A DNA stretch of 64,000 bases from Solirubrobacteraceae bacterium (lineage in GTDB: Bacteria > Actinomycetota > Thermoleophilia > Solirubrobacterales > Solirubrobacteraceae): positions 25,246-89,245 of the forward strand of contig JAUJOF010000007.1 in assembly GCA_030447785.1 (NCBI GenBank), in the 5' to 3' direction. This document shows, one piece after another, positions 44,958 through 52,220 of this stretch. The notes under the pieces are model-generated. The model made no database searches, had not been told where the DNA came from, and worked only from the letters and a program-made list of their open reading frames with translations. Positions within the stretch are counted from its first letter, which is position 1. Every line of letters starts with the position of its first letter. Position numbers and translations under genes: made by a program.

Positions 44958-45550
44958 CGGGCGGGGTAGATGTCCAGCGCGTGCTCGGAGACCGGCGTGC
45001 CGGTCGAGACCTCCCAGCCGCCGGTGCCGTAGCGCTCGAAGGCCAGCCGGCGCCCGTCGGCCACATAGTCGGTGTACTGCATGGCGCCCTGGGCGCCCGA
45101 ACCGCTGCGTTCCTCGGTGCGGTAGGCGGCGCGGCCCTGTTCGTCCTTGCGAAAGGTCGTGCCCTCGTGGGTGATCTCGGCGGGCCCCGGCTCGAGGGCC
45201 GCACCCTCCACCCGCTGGTAGACGGCGACCTCGAGGCCGTCGTCGTCCTCCACCGACAGCCACAGCTTGCGCCCGCTCACCTCGTCCAGGAGCAGGTGCT
45301 CGTCCCACGTGAAGCCCTCCTCGTCGAAGCGCATCGTGCGATCGATGACGAAGTCGGTCCCGTCGTAGGCGACCACGTCGCCGGGACCCAGCCGGCGAAC
45401 GTCGCCGTGCAGCGCGCGCTGCTCGTCGGCCGCCGACGGCGCGACGGTGTCACGCGCGCTGGCGGACTTGCCGGCACGCTGGCGAAGTGCGATGACGACA
45501 GCGATCACGGCGACCGCCACGATCACGAGGACCACGATGGTTCCTTCCAT
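44954..45550 (-). CDS. DUF4178 membrane-anchored protein
   Basis: First gene of the operon. One N-terminal helix (TIVVLVIVAVAVIAVVIAL) is followed by a cytoplasmic domain with the DUF4178 pattern: LGPGDVVAYDGTDFVIDRT, FTWDEHLLLDEVSGRKLWLS, VEDDDGLEVAVYQRV and FERYGTGGWEVSTGTPV. 198 residues. ATG 45550 has TAGCAT at -14 to -9, so this marks the operon promoter. Homologues elsewhere sit with DUF350 and speE genes. Confidence 0.82.
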   Translation of the reverse strand: MEGTIVVLVIVAVAVIAVVIALRQRAGKSASARDTVAPSAADEQRALHGDVRRLGPGDVVAYDGTDFVIDRTMRFDEEGFTWDEHLLLDEVSGRKLWLSVEDDDGLEVAVYQRVEGAALEPGPAEITHEGTTFRKDEQGRAAYRTEERSGSGAQGAMQYTDYVADGRRLAFERYGTGGWEVSTGTPVSEHALDIYPAR

Positions 45551-45558
45551 CGGGCGTG

Positions 45559-45564
45559 ATGCTA
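45559..45564 (-). promoter_or_regulatory. Candidate -10 hexamer of the DUF4178-speE operon
   Basis: TAGCAT on the minus strand lies at -14 to -9 of the ATG at 45550. All seven genes downstream are tightly spaced, so this could drive the whole operon. Confidence 0.4.
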
Positions 45565-45702
45565 TCCGACCGGGACGACATCAGGGGGACGGGTGGGGGC
45601 TGATTCCGCCACCGCCCGAGCCGTGTGAGAGACGACGAAGTCCCCGGCCTTCTGGCACACGGCGGGCTGGACCGGTGACGAGGTGCCTGCCACCATGGCC
45701 GT

Positions 45703-46038
45703 GTGACCGATCGAGAGTTCCTCGAGCGCTTCGATGCGCACCTGGCGCGTATCGACGCGCACATCGAGCGAGCGGACGCGCACATGGAGCGCGGCAACGA
45801 GATCTTCGCGCGCAACACCGAGGTCGTCGAGCGCAACACCAGGGTCGTCGAGGACGTCCGCACCGAGATCCGTCAGATCAGCCGGCGCAACGACCGGGTC
45901 CTCGGGGAGGTGGTCGGTGCCATCCGCGAGGTCGCGCGAGAGGCCGGCGAGCTGGCCGACGAGGTCCGCGCCCAGCGCGCCGGCCTGCTCGCGGTGCTCG
46001 ACCGCCTCCAGGGCGGCGGACCGGCGACCGCCGGCTGA
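45703..46038 (+). CDS. Coiled-coil protein of unknown function
   Basis: 111 residues in one long amphipathic helix. An 11-residue-like periodicity is visible early (RIDAHIERADAHMERGNEIF; RNTEVVERNTRVVEDVRTEI), then heptads (IREVAREAGELADEVRAQRA). GTG 45703 is the first in-frame start. Unrelated in strand to both neighbouring operons. Probably an oligomerising rod, with no sign of a catalytic or membrane part. Confidence 0.65.
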   Translation: MTDREFLERFDAHLARIDAHIERADAHMERGNEIFARNTEVVERNTRVVEDVRTEIRQISRRNDRVLGEVVGAIREVAREAGELADEVRAQRAGLLAVLDRLQGGGPATAG

Positions 46039-46070
46039 GCGGCGGAGGCGAACGCTTCAAGGAAACGGCT

Positions 46071-46098
46071 GGTCGGGCGCGCAAGCGCCGGCCCGATC
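46071..46098. terminator. Possible bidirectional hairpin between converging genes
   Basis: ggtcgggcgc, a gcaa loop and gcgccggcccgatc pair imperfectly just after the coiled-coil gene and just before the end of the oxidase operon. No T-run follows, so it is at best a weak or Rho-assisted terminator. Confidence 0.3.
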
Positions 46099-46100
46099 GC

Positions 46101-46211
46101 TCAGGTCAGCGCGCGCACGATGAGCACCATCACGACCACCACCGCCACTGCGCCCGCGACGCGCACCAGGAGGGCGAAGGCCGCCTCCTCGGAGCGCAGC
46201 GGGTTCCTCAC
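46101..46211 (-). CDS. 36-residue single-helix protein of the oxidase operon
   Basis: A short head (MRNPLRSEEAAFALLVR) and one transmembrane helix (AGAVAVVVVMVLIVRALT). GTG 46211 overlaps the ctaE stop as GTGA, which strongly supports translation despite the length. It is the last gene of the A2-type oxidase cluster and is likely a small accessory subunit or assembly peptide, comparable to the 36-residue gene in the second cluster. Confidence 0.65.
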   Translation of the reverse strand: MRNPLRSEEAAFALLVRVAGAVAVVVVMVLIVRALT

Positions 46212-46825
46212 AGGATGTAGATCGTCGTGTAGACGATGATCCACATCACATCGACGAAGTGCCAGTAGATGCCCGGAACCTCGAGGCCCCAGTGCGACTT
46301 CTCCGAGAAGTGCCCGCGGAAGGATCGCACGGTGACCATGATCAGGAGGACGAGGCCGATGAGCACGTGTGCTCCGTGCAGGCCGGTGAGGCCGAAGAAG
46401 ATCGTGCCCTGCGCGTGATCCTGCGCCGCGAAGCCGAGGTGGACGTACTCGTTGATCTGGATGAACAGGAAGGTCGCGCCCAGCAGCGTGGTGAGCAGGA
46501 TCCCCGCTTTGAGGCCGGCGCGGTTGCCCGCGCGCACCGACACCAGGGCCCAGTGCAGGGTCAGCGACGAGGACAGCAGGATCGCCGTGTTGACGCCCGC
46601 GATGGCCACGGGCAGCTCGGTGCCCTGCGCCGGCCACTCGGCCCCTCCGACGATGCGGATGAAGAAGTAGGCGGCGAAGAACGCCCCGAAGACCATGACC
46701 TCGCTGATGATGAACAGCAGCATCCCCAGCATCTGCGGCTCGACGGCGGAGCTGCGGTTGGCCGGGGGAGGACCGTGGTGTTCGTCGTGGACGAGGGCGC
46801 CCTGGGCGGCGCTTGCGGCTTCCAT
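46208..46825 (-). CDS. ctaE: Cytochrome c oxidase subunit III
   Basis: Five-helix heme-copper oxidase subunit III of 205 residues. LLFIISEVMVFGAFFAAYFF holds the conserved proton-antenna Glu; INEYVHLGF, GTIFFGLTGLHGAHVLIGL and VPGIYWHFVDVMWIIVYTTIY are diagnostic. It lies in the A2-type cluster; the neighbouring A1-type cluster has no subunit III gene, so it may serve both. ATG 46825 follows the stress-protein gene by 17 nt. Confidence 0.95.
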   Translation of the reverse strand: MEAASAAQGALVHDEHHGPPPANRSSAVEPQMLGMLLFIISEVMVFGAFFAAYFFIRIVGGAEWPAQGTELPVAIAGVNTAILLSSSLTLHWALVSVRAGNRAGLKAGILLTTLLGATFLFIQINEYVHLGFAAQDHAQGTIFFGLTGLHGAHVLIGLVLLIMVTVRSFRGHFSEKSHWGLEVPGIYWHFVDVMWIIVYTTIYIL

Positions 46826-46842
46826 GGATGCTCCCCGGGCGC

Positions 46843-47682
46843 CTAGCCGGCCTCGACCGGCGCGTCCTCGGCGGCCAGCACGTGGTCGACGGGCAGGTTG
46901 GAGGCCTTGCGCACCCGCTCCACGAGATCGCTGCGCAGCCAGCCCGAGATCTGACGGCCCAGGGTGGAGATCACCACCTCGTCGACGCGGTAGAATTGCA
47001 GCGCGTTCATGGTGGCGTAGTAGGGATCGGGGTCGCCGATCATCCCCGACGCGAGCATCCCGTCCTCGCGCAGCTGTGCCAGCGCTCCCTCGAGGTGCCG
47101 GCGTGCGTTGGCGGGCGCGCGGCCGTCCTTGCCGTCCTGGGGCACGACCAGGATGAAAAGCCGAGTGGAATCCTCCTCGGCCTTGGCGCGCAGCCTCTGC
47201 ATGAGCTCCTCGCCGGTCGCGGTGCGGTTGGCGACCACGAGCGTCACGGTGAAGAGCATCCCCTCGCGGTCCATATCGGTGACCACGTGCTCGACAGGGA
47301 CGGCGCTGCTGGACCTGATGCGGTCGATCAGGTCGCGGCGCAACCAGCCCGAGGTGGTCGACGGGTGGGTGGACACGATGATCTCGTCGGGACGCAGGAC
47401 GGCGGCGGCGTCCGTCGTCGCGGTGTAGGGATCGGGGTCGCCGACCTCGCCGGTGGCCTGGATGCCCAGGCTCGCGAGGTACCTCAAGGCCAGGTCCACG
47501 CGCACCTGCGCGGCGTCGCGCACCGCCTCGTCGTAGATGATGTTGCCGTGCTTGGGGCGCGTACGGGGCACGACGAGGTGAAAGCGGGCGTCGTCGTGGG
47601 CCTCGTGGCGCGATTTGACCGCGTCCATGAGCGGGCGCCCGGCGATCGTCTCGTTCGCGACGACCAGGACGTTGTGGGCCAT
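46843..47682 (-). CDS. Tandem universal-stress-like protein within the oxidase operon
   Basis: 279 residues made of two similar halves. Each starts with a beta-strand (HNVLVVANET; VTLVVANRTA), contains GDPDPYTATTDA or GDPDPYYATMNA, then DEIIVSTHPSTTSGWLRRDL or DEVVISTLGRQISGWLRSDL and ends VPVEHVV or LPVDHVL. The fold fits UspA-like domains, though the ATP loop GxxGxGS is altered. Position between ctaD and ctaE is unusual and implies coexpression with the oxidase; role unknown. Confidence 0.75.
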   Translation of the reverse strand: MAHNVLVVANETIAGRPLMDAVKSRHEAHDDARFHLVVPRTRPKHGNIIYDEAVRDAAQVRVDLALRYLASLGIQATGEVGDPDPYTATTDAAAVLRPDEIIVSTHPSTTSGWLRRDLIDRIRSSSAVPVEHVVTDMDREGMLFTVTLVVANRTATGEELMQRLRAKAEEDSTRLFILVVPQDGKDGRAPANARRHLEGALAQLREDGMLASGMIGDPDPYYATMNALQFYRVDEVVISTLGRQISGWLRSDLVERVRKASNLPVDHVLAAEDAPVEAG

Positions 47683-47697
47683 GGGGCGTCGTCTCCT

Positions 47698-49599
47698 CTA
47701 CTGGGCCACGCTGGGCGTGGTCGCGGGTTGTTGTTTCGCGGCGTCGGCGCCGTCCTTGTCCGGGTCGGGGAAGACGCCGTGCACCGCGCCGGGAACGCCG
47801 TACTCGTACGGGCCTCCGACCACGGTGGGAACGGCGTCGAAGTTGAAGATCGGGGGGGGCGAGGACACCTGCCACTCGAGGGTGAGCGCCCTCCACGGGT
47901 TGGCCGTGGCCTTGGGGCCGCCGACCCAGCTGGAGACCATGTTGTAGACGAAGATCAGCGTGCTCAGCCCGAGGAAGATCGAGGCGACGGAGATCGCCAG
48001 GTTCCAGCTGGCGAACTGCTCGGGGTAGTCGCTCACGCGCCGCGGCATGCCCTCGATGCCCACCAGGTGCATGGGCGCGAAGGTGACGTTGAACATGATG
48101 AAGGTCACCCAGAAGTGCACCTTGCCCAGCGTCTCGTCGTACATGCGGCCCGTCATCTTGGGAAACCAGTAGTAGACGCCGGCGTAGACGGTGAACAGCG
48201 ACCCGCCGAAGAGCACGTAGTGGATGTGGGCGACGATGAAGTAGGAGTCGCTCACGTGGATGACGAAAGGCAGCATGGCCAGCGCCACGCCCGAGATCCC
48301 GCCCAGGGTGAACATGGTCAGGAAGCCCAGCGCGAAGAGCATCGGCGTGTCGATGTGCAGCACGCCGCGCCACAGCGTGGCCAGCCAGGAGAAGATCTTG
48401 ATGCCGGTGGGCACCGCGATGATCGCCGTGGTGACCATCATGGGGACGCGGATCCAGTCCTGCATGCCCGAGACGAACATGTGGTGGGCCCACACGGTGA
48501 AGCCCAGGACCACGATGGCCAGCAGGGAGAAGGCCATCATGCGGTAGCCGAAGATGGGCTTTCGCGCCTTGACCGCGAGGATCTCGCTGACGATCCCGAA
48601 GCCCGGCAGCATCATGATGTAGACCGCCGGGTGGGAGTAGAACCAGAAGACGTGCTGGTACATGAGCACGTCCCCGTTGCGGGAGGCCGAGAAGAAGTTG
48701 AAGCCCAGCCCGTAGTCGAGCAGCACGAAGAACTGCGACGCGGCGATGAACGGCGTGGCGATCACCACCAGCAGCGAGGTGGAGAAGTTCGCCCACACCA
48801 GCAGCGGCAGCCGGAAGAAGCTCAATCCCGGCGCGCGCATGGTGATGATGGTCACCAGGAAGTTGAGCGCGGTCGCGATGGAGGAGGCGCCCGCGAACTG
48901 CACGCCGATCGTGAAGAACATCTGCCCGATCGGTTGGGTGGTCGACAGCGGCGCGTAGGCGGTCCACCCCGAGGCGAAGGGACCGACGAGGAAGGACGCG
49001 ACCATCATGGTCCCCGCGACCGGCAGCATCCAGAACGACAGGGCGTTCAGGCGCGGGAAGGCCATGTCCGGCGCGCCGATCATCAGCGGGATGACGTAGT
49101 TGGCCAGCCCCGCGAAGACCGGGATGATGAACAGGAAGATCAGCAGCGCCGCGTGGACGCTGAACAGCCCGTTGAAGGTCTGGCCGTCCACGATCTGGGT
49201 GCCGGGCTGGGCCAGCTCCGCGCGCATGATCATGGCCACCGCGCCGCCGATGAACAAAAAGAAGAACGAGGTGACCACGTACTGGATGCCGATGACCTTG
49301 TGGTCGGTGTTCACCCGGAAGTAGTCGCGCCAGGAGTGGGCGCCGTGGGAGGAGTGGTCCTCGGGCACGGTGGGCTTGCCGGCCGCCCAGCGAAACCAGT
49401 AGTCGAAGCAGCCGATGCCCACGAGGAAGAACAGCGGAACCGCGATCAGGCCCACCAGCAGCCAGGCCTCACCGGCGATCACGGGATCGAGCCCGGAGGC
49501 GGCGCGCACCGCCGACGTGAGCCCGAGGGCGAACAGCACGCCCAGCCCGACGAACGCAGTGGCGCGATACCAGCCCGGGGCCCGGAGCTTCATCGCCAT
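47698..49599 (-). CDS. ctaD: Cytochrome c oxidase subunit I, A2-like (YSHPAV)
   Basis: Heme-copper oxidase catalytic subunit, 633 residues, at least 12 helices plus two extra N-terminal helices (about 11-65). Heme a ligand His149 in LFSVHAALL; CuB site WFYSHPAVYIMMLPGFG with His323; WAHHMFVSG; heme ligands in FIVAHIHYVLFGG. Tyr321-Ser322 replace the Gly-Glu pattern of A1 enzymes, the mark of A2-type oxidases that move D-channel protons without that Glu. Follows ctaC with 1 nt between. Expected to reduce O2 with cytochrome c electrons. Confidence 0.95.
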   Translation of the reverse strand: MAMKLRAPGWYRATAFVGLGVLFALGLTSAVRAASGLDPVIAGEAWLLVGLIAVPLFFLVGIGCFDYWFRWAAGKPTVPEDHSSHGAHSWRDYFRVNTDHKVIGIQYVVTSFFFLFIGGAVAMIMRAELAQPGTQIVDGQTFNGLFSVHAALLIFLFIIPVFAGLANYVIPLMIGAPDMAFPRLNALSFWMLPVAGTMMVASFLVGPFASGWTAYAPLSTTQPIGQMFFTIGVQFAGASSIATALNFLVTIITMRAPGLSFFRLPLLVWANFSTSLLVVIATPFIAASQFFVLLDYGLGFNFFSASRNGDVLMYQHVFWFYSHPAVYIMMLPGFGIVSEILAVKARKPIFGYRMMAFSLLAIVVLGFTVWAHHMFVSGMQDWIRVPMMVTTAIIAVPTGIKIFSWLATLWRGVLHIDTPMLFALGFLTMFTLGGISGVALAMLPFVIHVSDSYFIVAHIHYVLFGGSLFTVYAGVYYWFPKMTGRMYDETLGKVHFWVTFIMFNVTFAPMHLVGIEGMPRRVSDYPEQFASWNLAISVASIFLGLSTLIFVYNMVSSWVGGPKATANPWRALTLEWQVSSPPPIFNFDAVPTVVGGPYEYGVPGAVHGVFPDPDKDGADAAKQQPATTPSVAQ

Positions 49600-49600
49600 G

Positions 49601-50362
49601 TCAGCCTCCCCTCTCCTGTGTTCCCTGGGTCTGCTGGGCCATCCAGGCGTCGAACTCCTGGCGGCTGACCACGTTCGCCGTCGCGCGCATGAATGCGTGA
49701 CCCAGGCCGCACAGCTCCGCGCACACGACCGGGTAGCGCCCGCGGCGGTTTGGCGTGATGCGCAGCTGCGTGGTGATGCCCGGCACGGCGTCGCGCTTCA
49801 TGCGAAACGCCGGCACCCAGAACGAGTGGATGACGTCCAGCGCGCGGATGTCAAAGCGCACGGTCTCTCCCTCGACGAGGACGAGCTCTTCGGCGCGGAT
49901 CGGCTCGCCCCCCCGGGGATTCGGATACTCGAAGCTCCACGCGTACTGCTGGGCGGTCACGCGGATGCGCCGCTCGTCGGGCTGGGCAGCCTCGATGTCG
50001 TCCAGCGCGACGAAGGCGTAGGTGCACAGCGCGATGAGCAGGACGGCGGGCAGCGCCGTCCAGATCACCTCCAGCCTGGTGTCGCCGTGGATGGGCGCGC
50101 CGTCCTCGAGCTCCTGACCCGGGCGGGCGCGGAAGCGCCACACGCAGTAGAGGACGACCACGCTGACCAGGACGAAGATGGGCACCGAGACCGCAATGAG
50201 CACGTCATACAGCGTGTCGATGGTGCTGGCCTGCGTGGAGGCCTGGACGGGGAACCAGTCGATCGCCAGCCCCAGGCCCACGCCGAGCACGGAGGCCACC
50301 AGCCCGATGCCGAGCATCCTGGCCAACGACCTGCGACCGCCGCTGGGGGTCTCCTCCGTCAT
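49601..50362 (-). CDS. ctaC: Cytochrome c oxidase subunit II (A2 cluster)
   Basis: 253 residues: two membrane helices (about 16-36 and 50-72) then a cupredoxin domain. CuA ligands are intact: DVIHSFWVPAFRMKRD (His), CAELCGLGHAFM (two Cys, Glu carbonyl, His, Met). QQYAWSFEYP is the aromatic electron-entry patch. No fused cytochrome c domain. First gene of its operon; ATG 50362 has TAGGAT at -15 to -10. Confidence 0.94.
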   Translation of the reverse strand: MTEETPSGGRRSLARMLGIGLVASVLGVGLGLAIDWFPVQASTQASTIDTLYDVLIAVSVPIFVLVSVVVLYCVWRFRARPGQELEDGAPIHGDTRLEVIWTALPAVLLIALCTYAFVALDDIEAAQPDERRIRVTAQQYAWSFEYPNPRGGEPIRAEELVLVEGETVRFDIRALDVIHSFWVPAFRMKRDAVPGITTQLRITPNRRGRYPVVCAELCGLGHAFMRATANVVSRQEFDAWMAQQTQGTQERGG

Positions 50363-50371
50363 GCGCGGCGC

Positions 50372-50377
50372 ATCCTA
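50372..50377 (-). promoter_or_regulatory. Candidate -10 hexamer of the A2 oxidase operon
   Basis: TAGGAT on the minus strand lies at -15 to -10 of the ctaC ATG at 50362. Confidence 0.4.
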
Positions 50378-50482
50378 AGTGACCATTGCGACGGCTCGCA
50401 ATCCGGTGCCGACCGCCGCTCCGCCCCGGAGCGGTCACTGCCTCCTGGGTGAGGATGCGCCGACCGCTCGCTGCGCTGAGAG

Positions 50483-50869
50483 CTACGCCGCCAGAGGACG
50501 CACCGGCCGCCCGTCGAGGCGCCGGGCGTGGCGGAAATCCGAGGGCGCGGTGCCATGGTGGCGGCGGAAGGCCTTGGCGAACTGAGCGGGCTGGCGGTAG
50601 CCGACCCGGTGGGCGACCTCGCGGATCGTCATCCCGCGCAGGCCCAGCAGCTCGCTGGCACGCTCCATGCGCACCGCCGTCAGGTGCTCGCGGAAGGTCG
50701 TGCGTCCGATCTCCGCGTAGGCGCGCTGGAGCTGGCGGCGCGAGGAGGCCACCCGCCGGGCGATGTCGTCCAGCGACAGGTCGCTCGCGTACTCCGCGTC
50801 GACGATGGCGATCGCGTCGCGAAAGAGGCTGGTGCGATGTCGCACGGTGGCGGGGCGCTGGATGGGCAT
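50483..50869 (-). CDS. AraC-family transcriptional regulator, DNA-binding domain only
   Basis: 128 residues, nearly all the double helix-turn-helix of AraC proteins: IVDAEYASDLSLDDIARRVA, SSRRQLQRAYAEIGRTTFRE, then MTIREVAHRVGYRQPAQFAK and AFRRHHGTAPSDFR. There is no effector domain, so it may act constitutively or with a partner. It stands between the two oxidase operons on the same strand, making them candidate targets, which remains inference. Confidence 0.87.
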   Translation of the reverse strand: MPIQRPATVRHRTSLFRDAIAIVDAEYASDLSLDDIARRVASSRRQLQRAYAEIGRTTFREHLTAVRMERASELLGLRGMTIREVAHRVGYRQPAQFAKAFRRHHGTAPSDFRHARRLDGRPVRPLAA

Positions 50870-50973
50870 CGCCAGGAATACGGTCGGATCCTCGAGCAGG
50901 ATGAGAGGCGGGGTCGGCGGCCCGAAACCCGGCGCGTCGGCGCTCCTCTATGAGAGGCGGACGAACCTCCGAG

Positions 50974-51201
50974 CTAGTGGTGTTCCAGCGGTAGCTCGCT
51001 CATCTCGTGGCGCGCGTGGGCGATCCAGCGCGCGATCGCGATGACTGTGATCACCGAGCCCACGATCACGAACAGGAACGAGATGGTCACCCCCAGCAGG
51101 GCGAGGGTGATGCCCACGGTGACGGCGACCGGCTGCAGGCTGCCGCCGGGGAGGTGGATCTCCTCGCCGACGGGCGGGGGCTCGCGGTCCAGCGGGCTCA
51201 C
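50974..51201 (-). CDS. Small cytochrome oxidase subunit (subunit IV-like)
   Basis: 75 residues with two membrane helices: VAVTVGITLALLGVTISFLF and VIVGSVITVIAIARWI, after a hydrophilic head with PPVGEEIHLPGGSLQP. The pattern resembles actinobacterial aa3 subunit IV (CtaF-like). GTG 51201 overlaps the preceding 36-residue gene as GTGA. Last gene of the A1-type cluster. Confidence 0.72.
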   Translation of the reverse strand: MSPLDREPPPVGEEIHLPGGSLQPVAVTVGITLALLGVTISFLFVIVGSVITVIAIARWIAHARHEMSELPLEHH

Positions 51202-51308
51202 GAGATGTAGATCGCCGCAGCGACGAAGGTCATGCCGAACATGAAGAAGCAGACGGCGCCGGCGATGAGGCCGGAGCGGATGTTCTTGCGCGCGAGCTTG
51301 CGATCCAT
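51198..51308 (-). CDS. 36-residue single-helix protein of the A1 oxidase operon
   Basis: MDRKLARKNIRSGLIAGAVC starts the peptide, and a helix ending FFMFGMTFVAAAIYIS completes it. A positive head and one transmembrane segment resemble small oxidase-associated peptides. It starts 13 nt after ctaB and its stop overlaps the next GTG, so it is clearly in the operon. Confidence 0.68.
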   Translation of the reverse strand: MDRKLARKNIRSGLIAGAVCFFMFGMTFVAAAIYIS

Positions 51309-51320
51309 GGCGCCAAAATC

Positions 51321-52220
51321 CTACAGCTGCGCGTCGGCGACCATCGCCGCGAACAGGGCGGCCAGGTAGGCCAGGGAGAACAGGTAGAGGCGCAGCGCCG
51401 CGCGGCGGTCGGGCCGGCGGTGGAGCATCAGCGCGCCCGCGATGAACAACCCGCCGAGGACCAGCGAGGAGACCAGATAGATCGCGCCCAGACCCCCGGC
51501 GCAGAAGGGCAGCTGCGTGACCGCGTACAGCAGCATGCTGTAGAGCAGGATCTGGCGGCGCGTCTCCCGCTCGCCGCGTACCACGGGGAGCATCGGCACG
51601 CCCACGCGCGCGTACTCGTCCTTCATCAGCAGCGAGAGGGCCCAGAAGTGCGGCGGCGTCCAGAAGAAGATGATCGCGAACAGGTAGAGGGGCATGCCGG
51701 CCAGCTCGCCGGTCACCGCCGCCCACCCCACCAGCGGGGGGACCGCCCCCGCGGCCCCGCCGATCACGATGTTCTGGGGCGTGCGGCGCTTGAGCCACAC
51801 CGTGTAGACGAACACGTAGCCCAGGAAGCCGCTCAAGGCCAGCACGGCGGCCAGCAGGTTGACCGCCACGGCGAGCAGGACGAATGAGCCCGCCGCCAGC
51901 GCCACGCCGTAGGCCAGCGCGGCCTGGGGGGCTACCCGCCCCGAAGGGACCGGCCGGTCGGCGGTGCGCGCCATCCGCGCGTCGATGTCGCGGTCGAACC
52001 AGTGGTTGACCGCGCCGGCGCCGCCGGCCGACAGGTACCCGCCCACCACGGTCACCGCGACGAGCCACAGCGGCGGGTCGCCGGCCACCAGCATGGTGGC
52101 CACCGTCGTCAGCAGCAGCAGCAGCTGGACCCGGGGCTTGGTCAGCGCGAGGTAATCGCCCACCACGCGCCACACGCCCGCCGCGGCGGGCGAGAGGGTC
52201 GTGGTCCCCGCGGCGCGCAC
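51321..52220 (-). CDS. ctaB: Protoheme IX farnesyltransferase (heme O synthase)
   Basis: UbiA-type prenyltransferase of 299 residues attaching farnesyl to heme b, making heme O for aa3 oxidases. ALTKPRVQLLLLLTTVATML, AVNHWFDRDIDARMARTADR (first Asp-rich motif), NIVIGGAAGAVPPLVGWAA and WTPPHFWALSLLMKDEYAR (second) are all present, with about nine helices. GTG 52220 overlaps the ctaD TAG by one base. No heme A synthase (ctaA) is in the window. Confidence 0.95.
   Translation of the reverse strand: MRAAGTTTLSPAAAGVWRVVGDYLALTKPRVQLLLLLTTVATMLVAGDPPLWLVAVTVVGGYLSAGGAGAVNHWFDRDIDARMARTADRPVPSGRVAPQAALAYGVALAAGSFVLLAVAVNLLAAVLALSGFLGYVFVYTVWLKRRTPQNIVIGGAAGAVPPLVGWAAVTGELAGMPLYLFAIIFFWTPPHFWALSLLMKDEYARVGVPMLPVVRGERETRRQILLYSMLLYAVTQLPFCAGGLGAIYLVSSLVLGGLFIAGALMLHRRPDRRAALRLYLFSLAYLAALFAAMVADAQL

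Noticed and set aside
46208-48967. A 919-residue open frame spanning ctaE, the stress-type gene and part of ctaD
   Set aside because: Only its last 205 residues (subunit III) are protein-like; the rest is out-of-frame Arg/His-rich shadow.
46813-49668. A 951-residue plus-strand open frame opposite ctaD
   Set aside because: Composition is dominated by Asp/His/Gly/Arg repeats that mirror the membrane-helix codons of ctaD; no domain.
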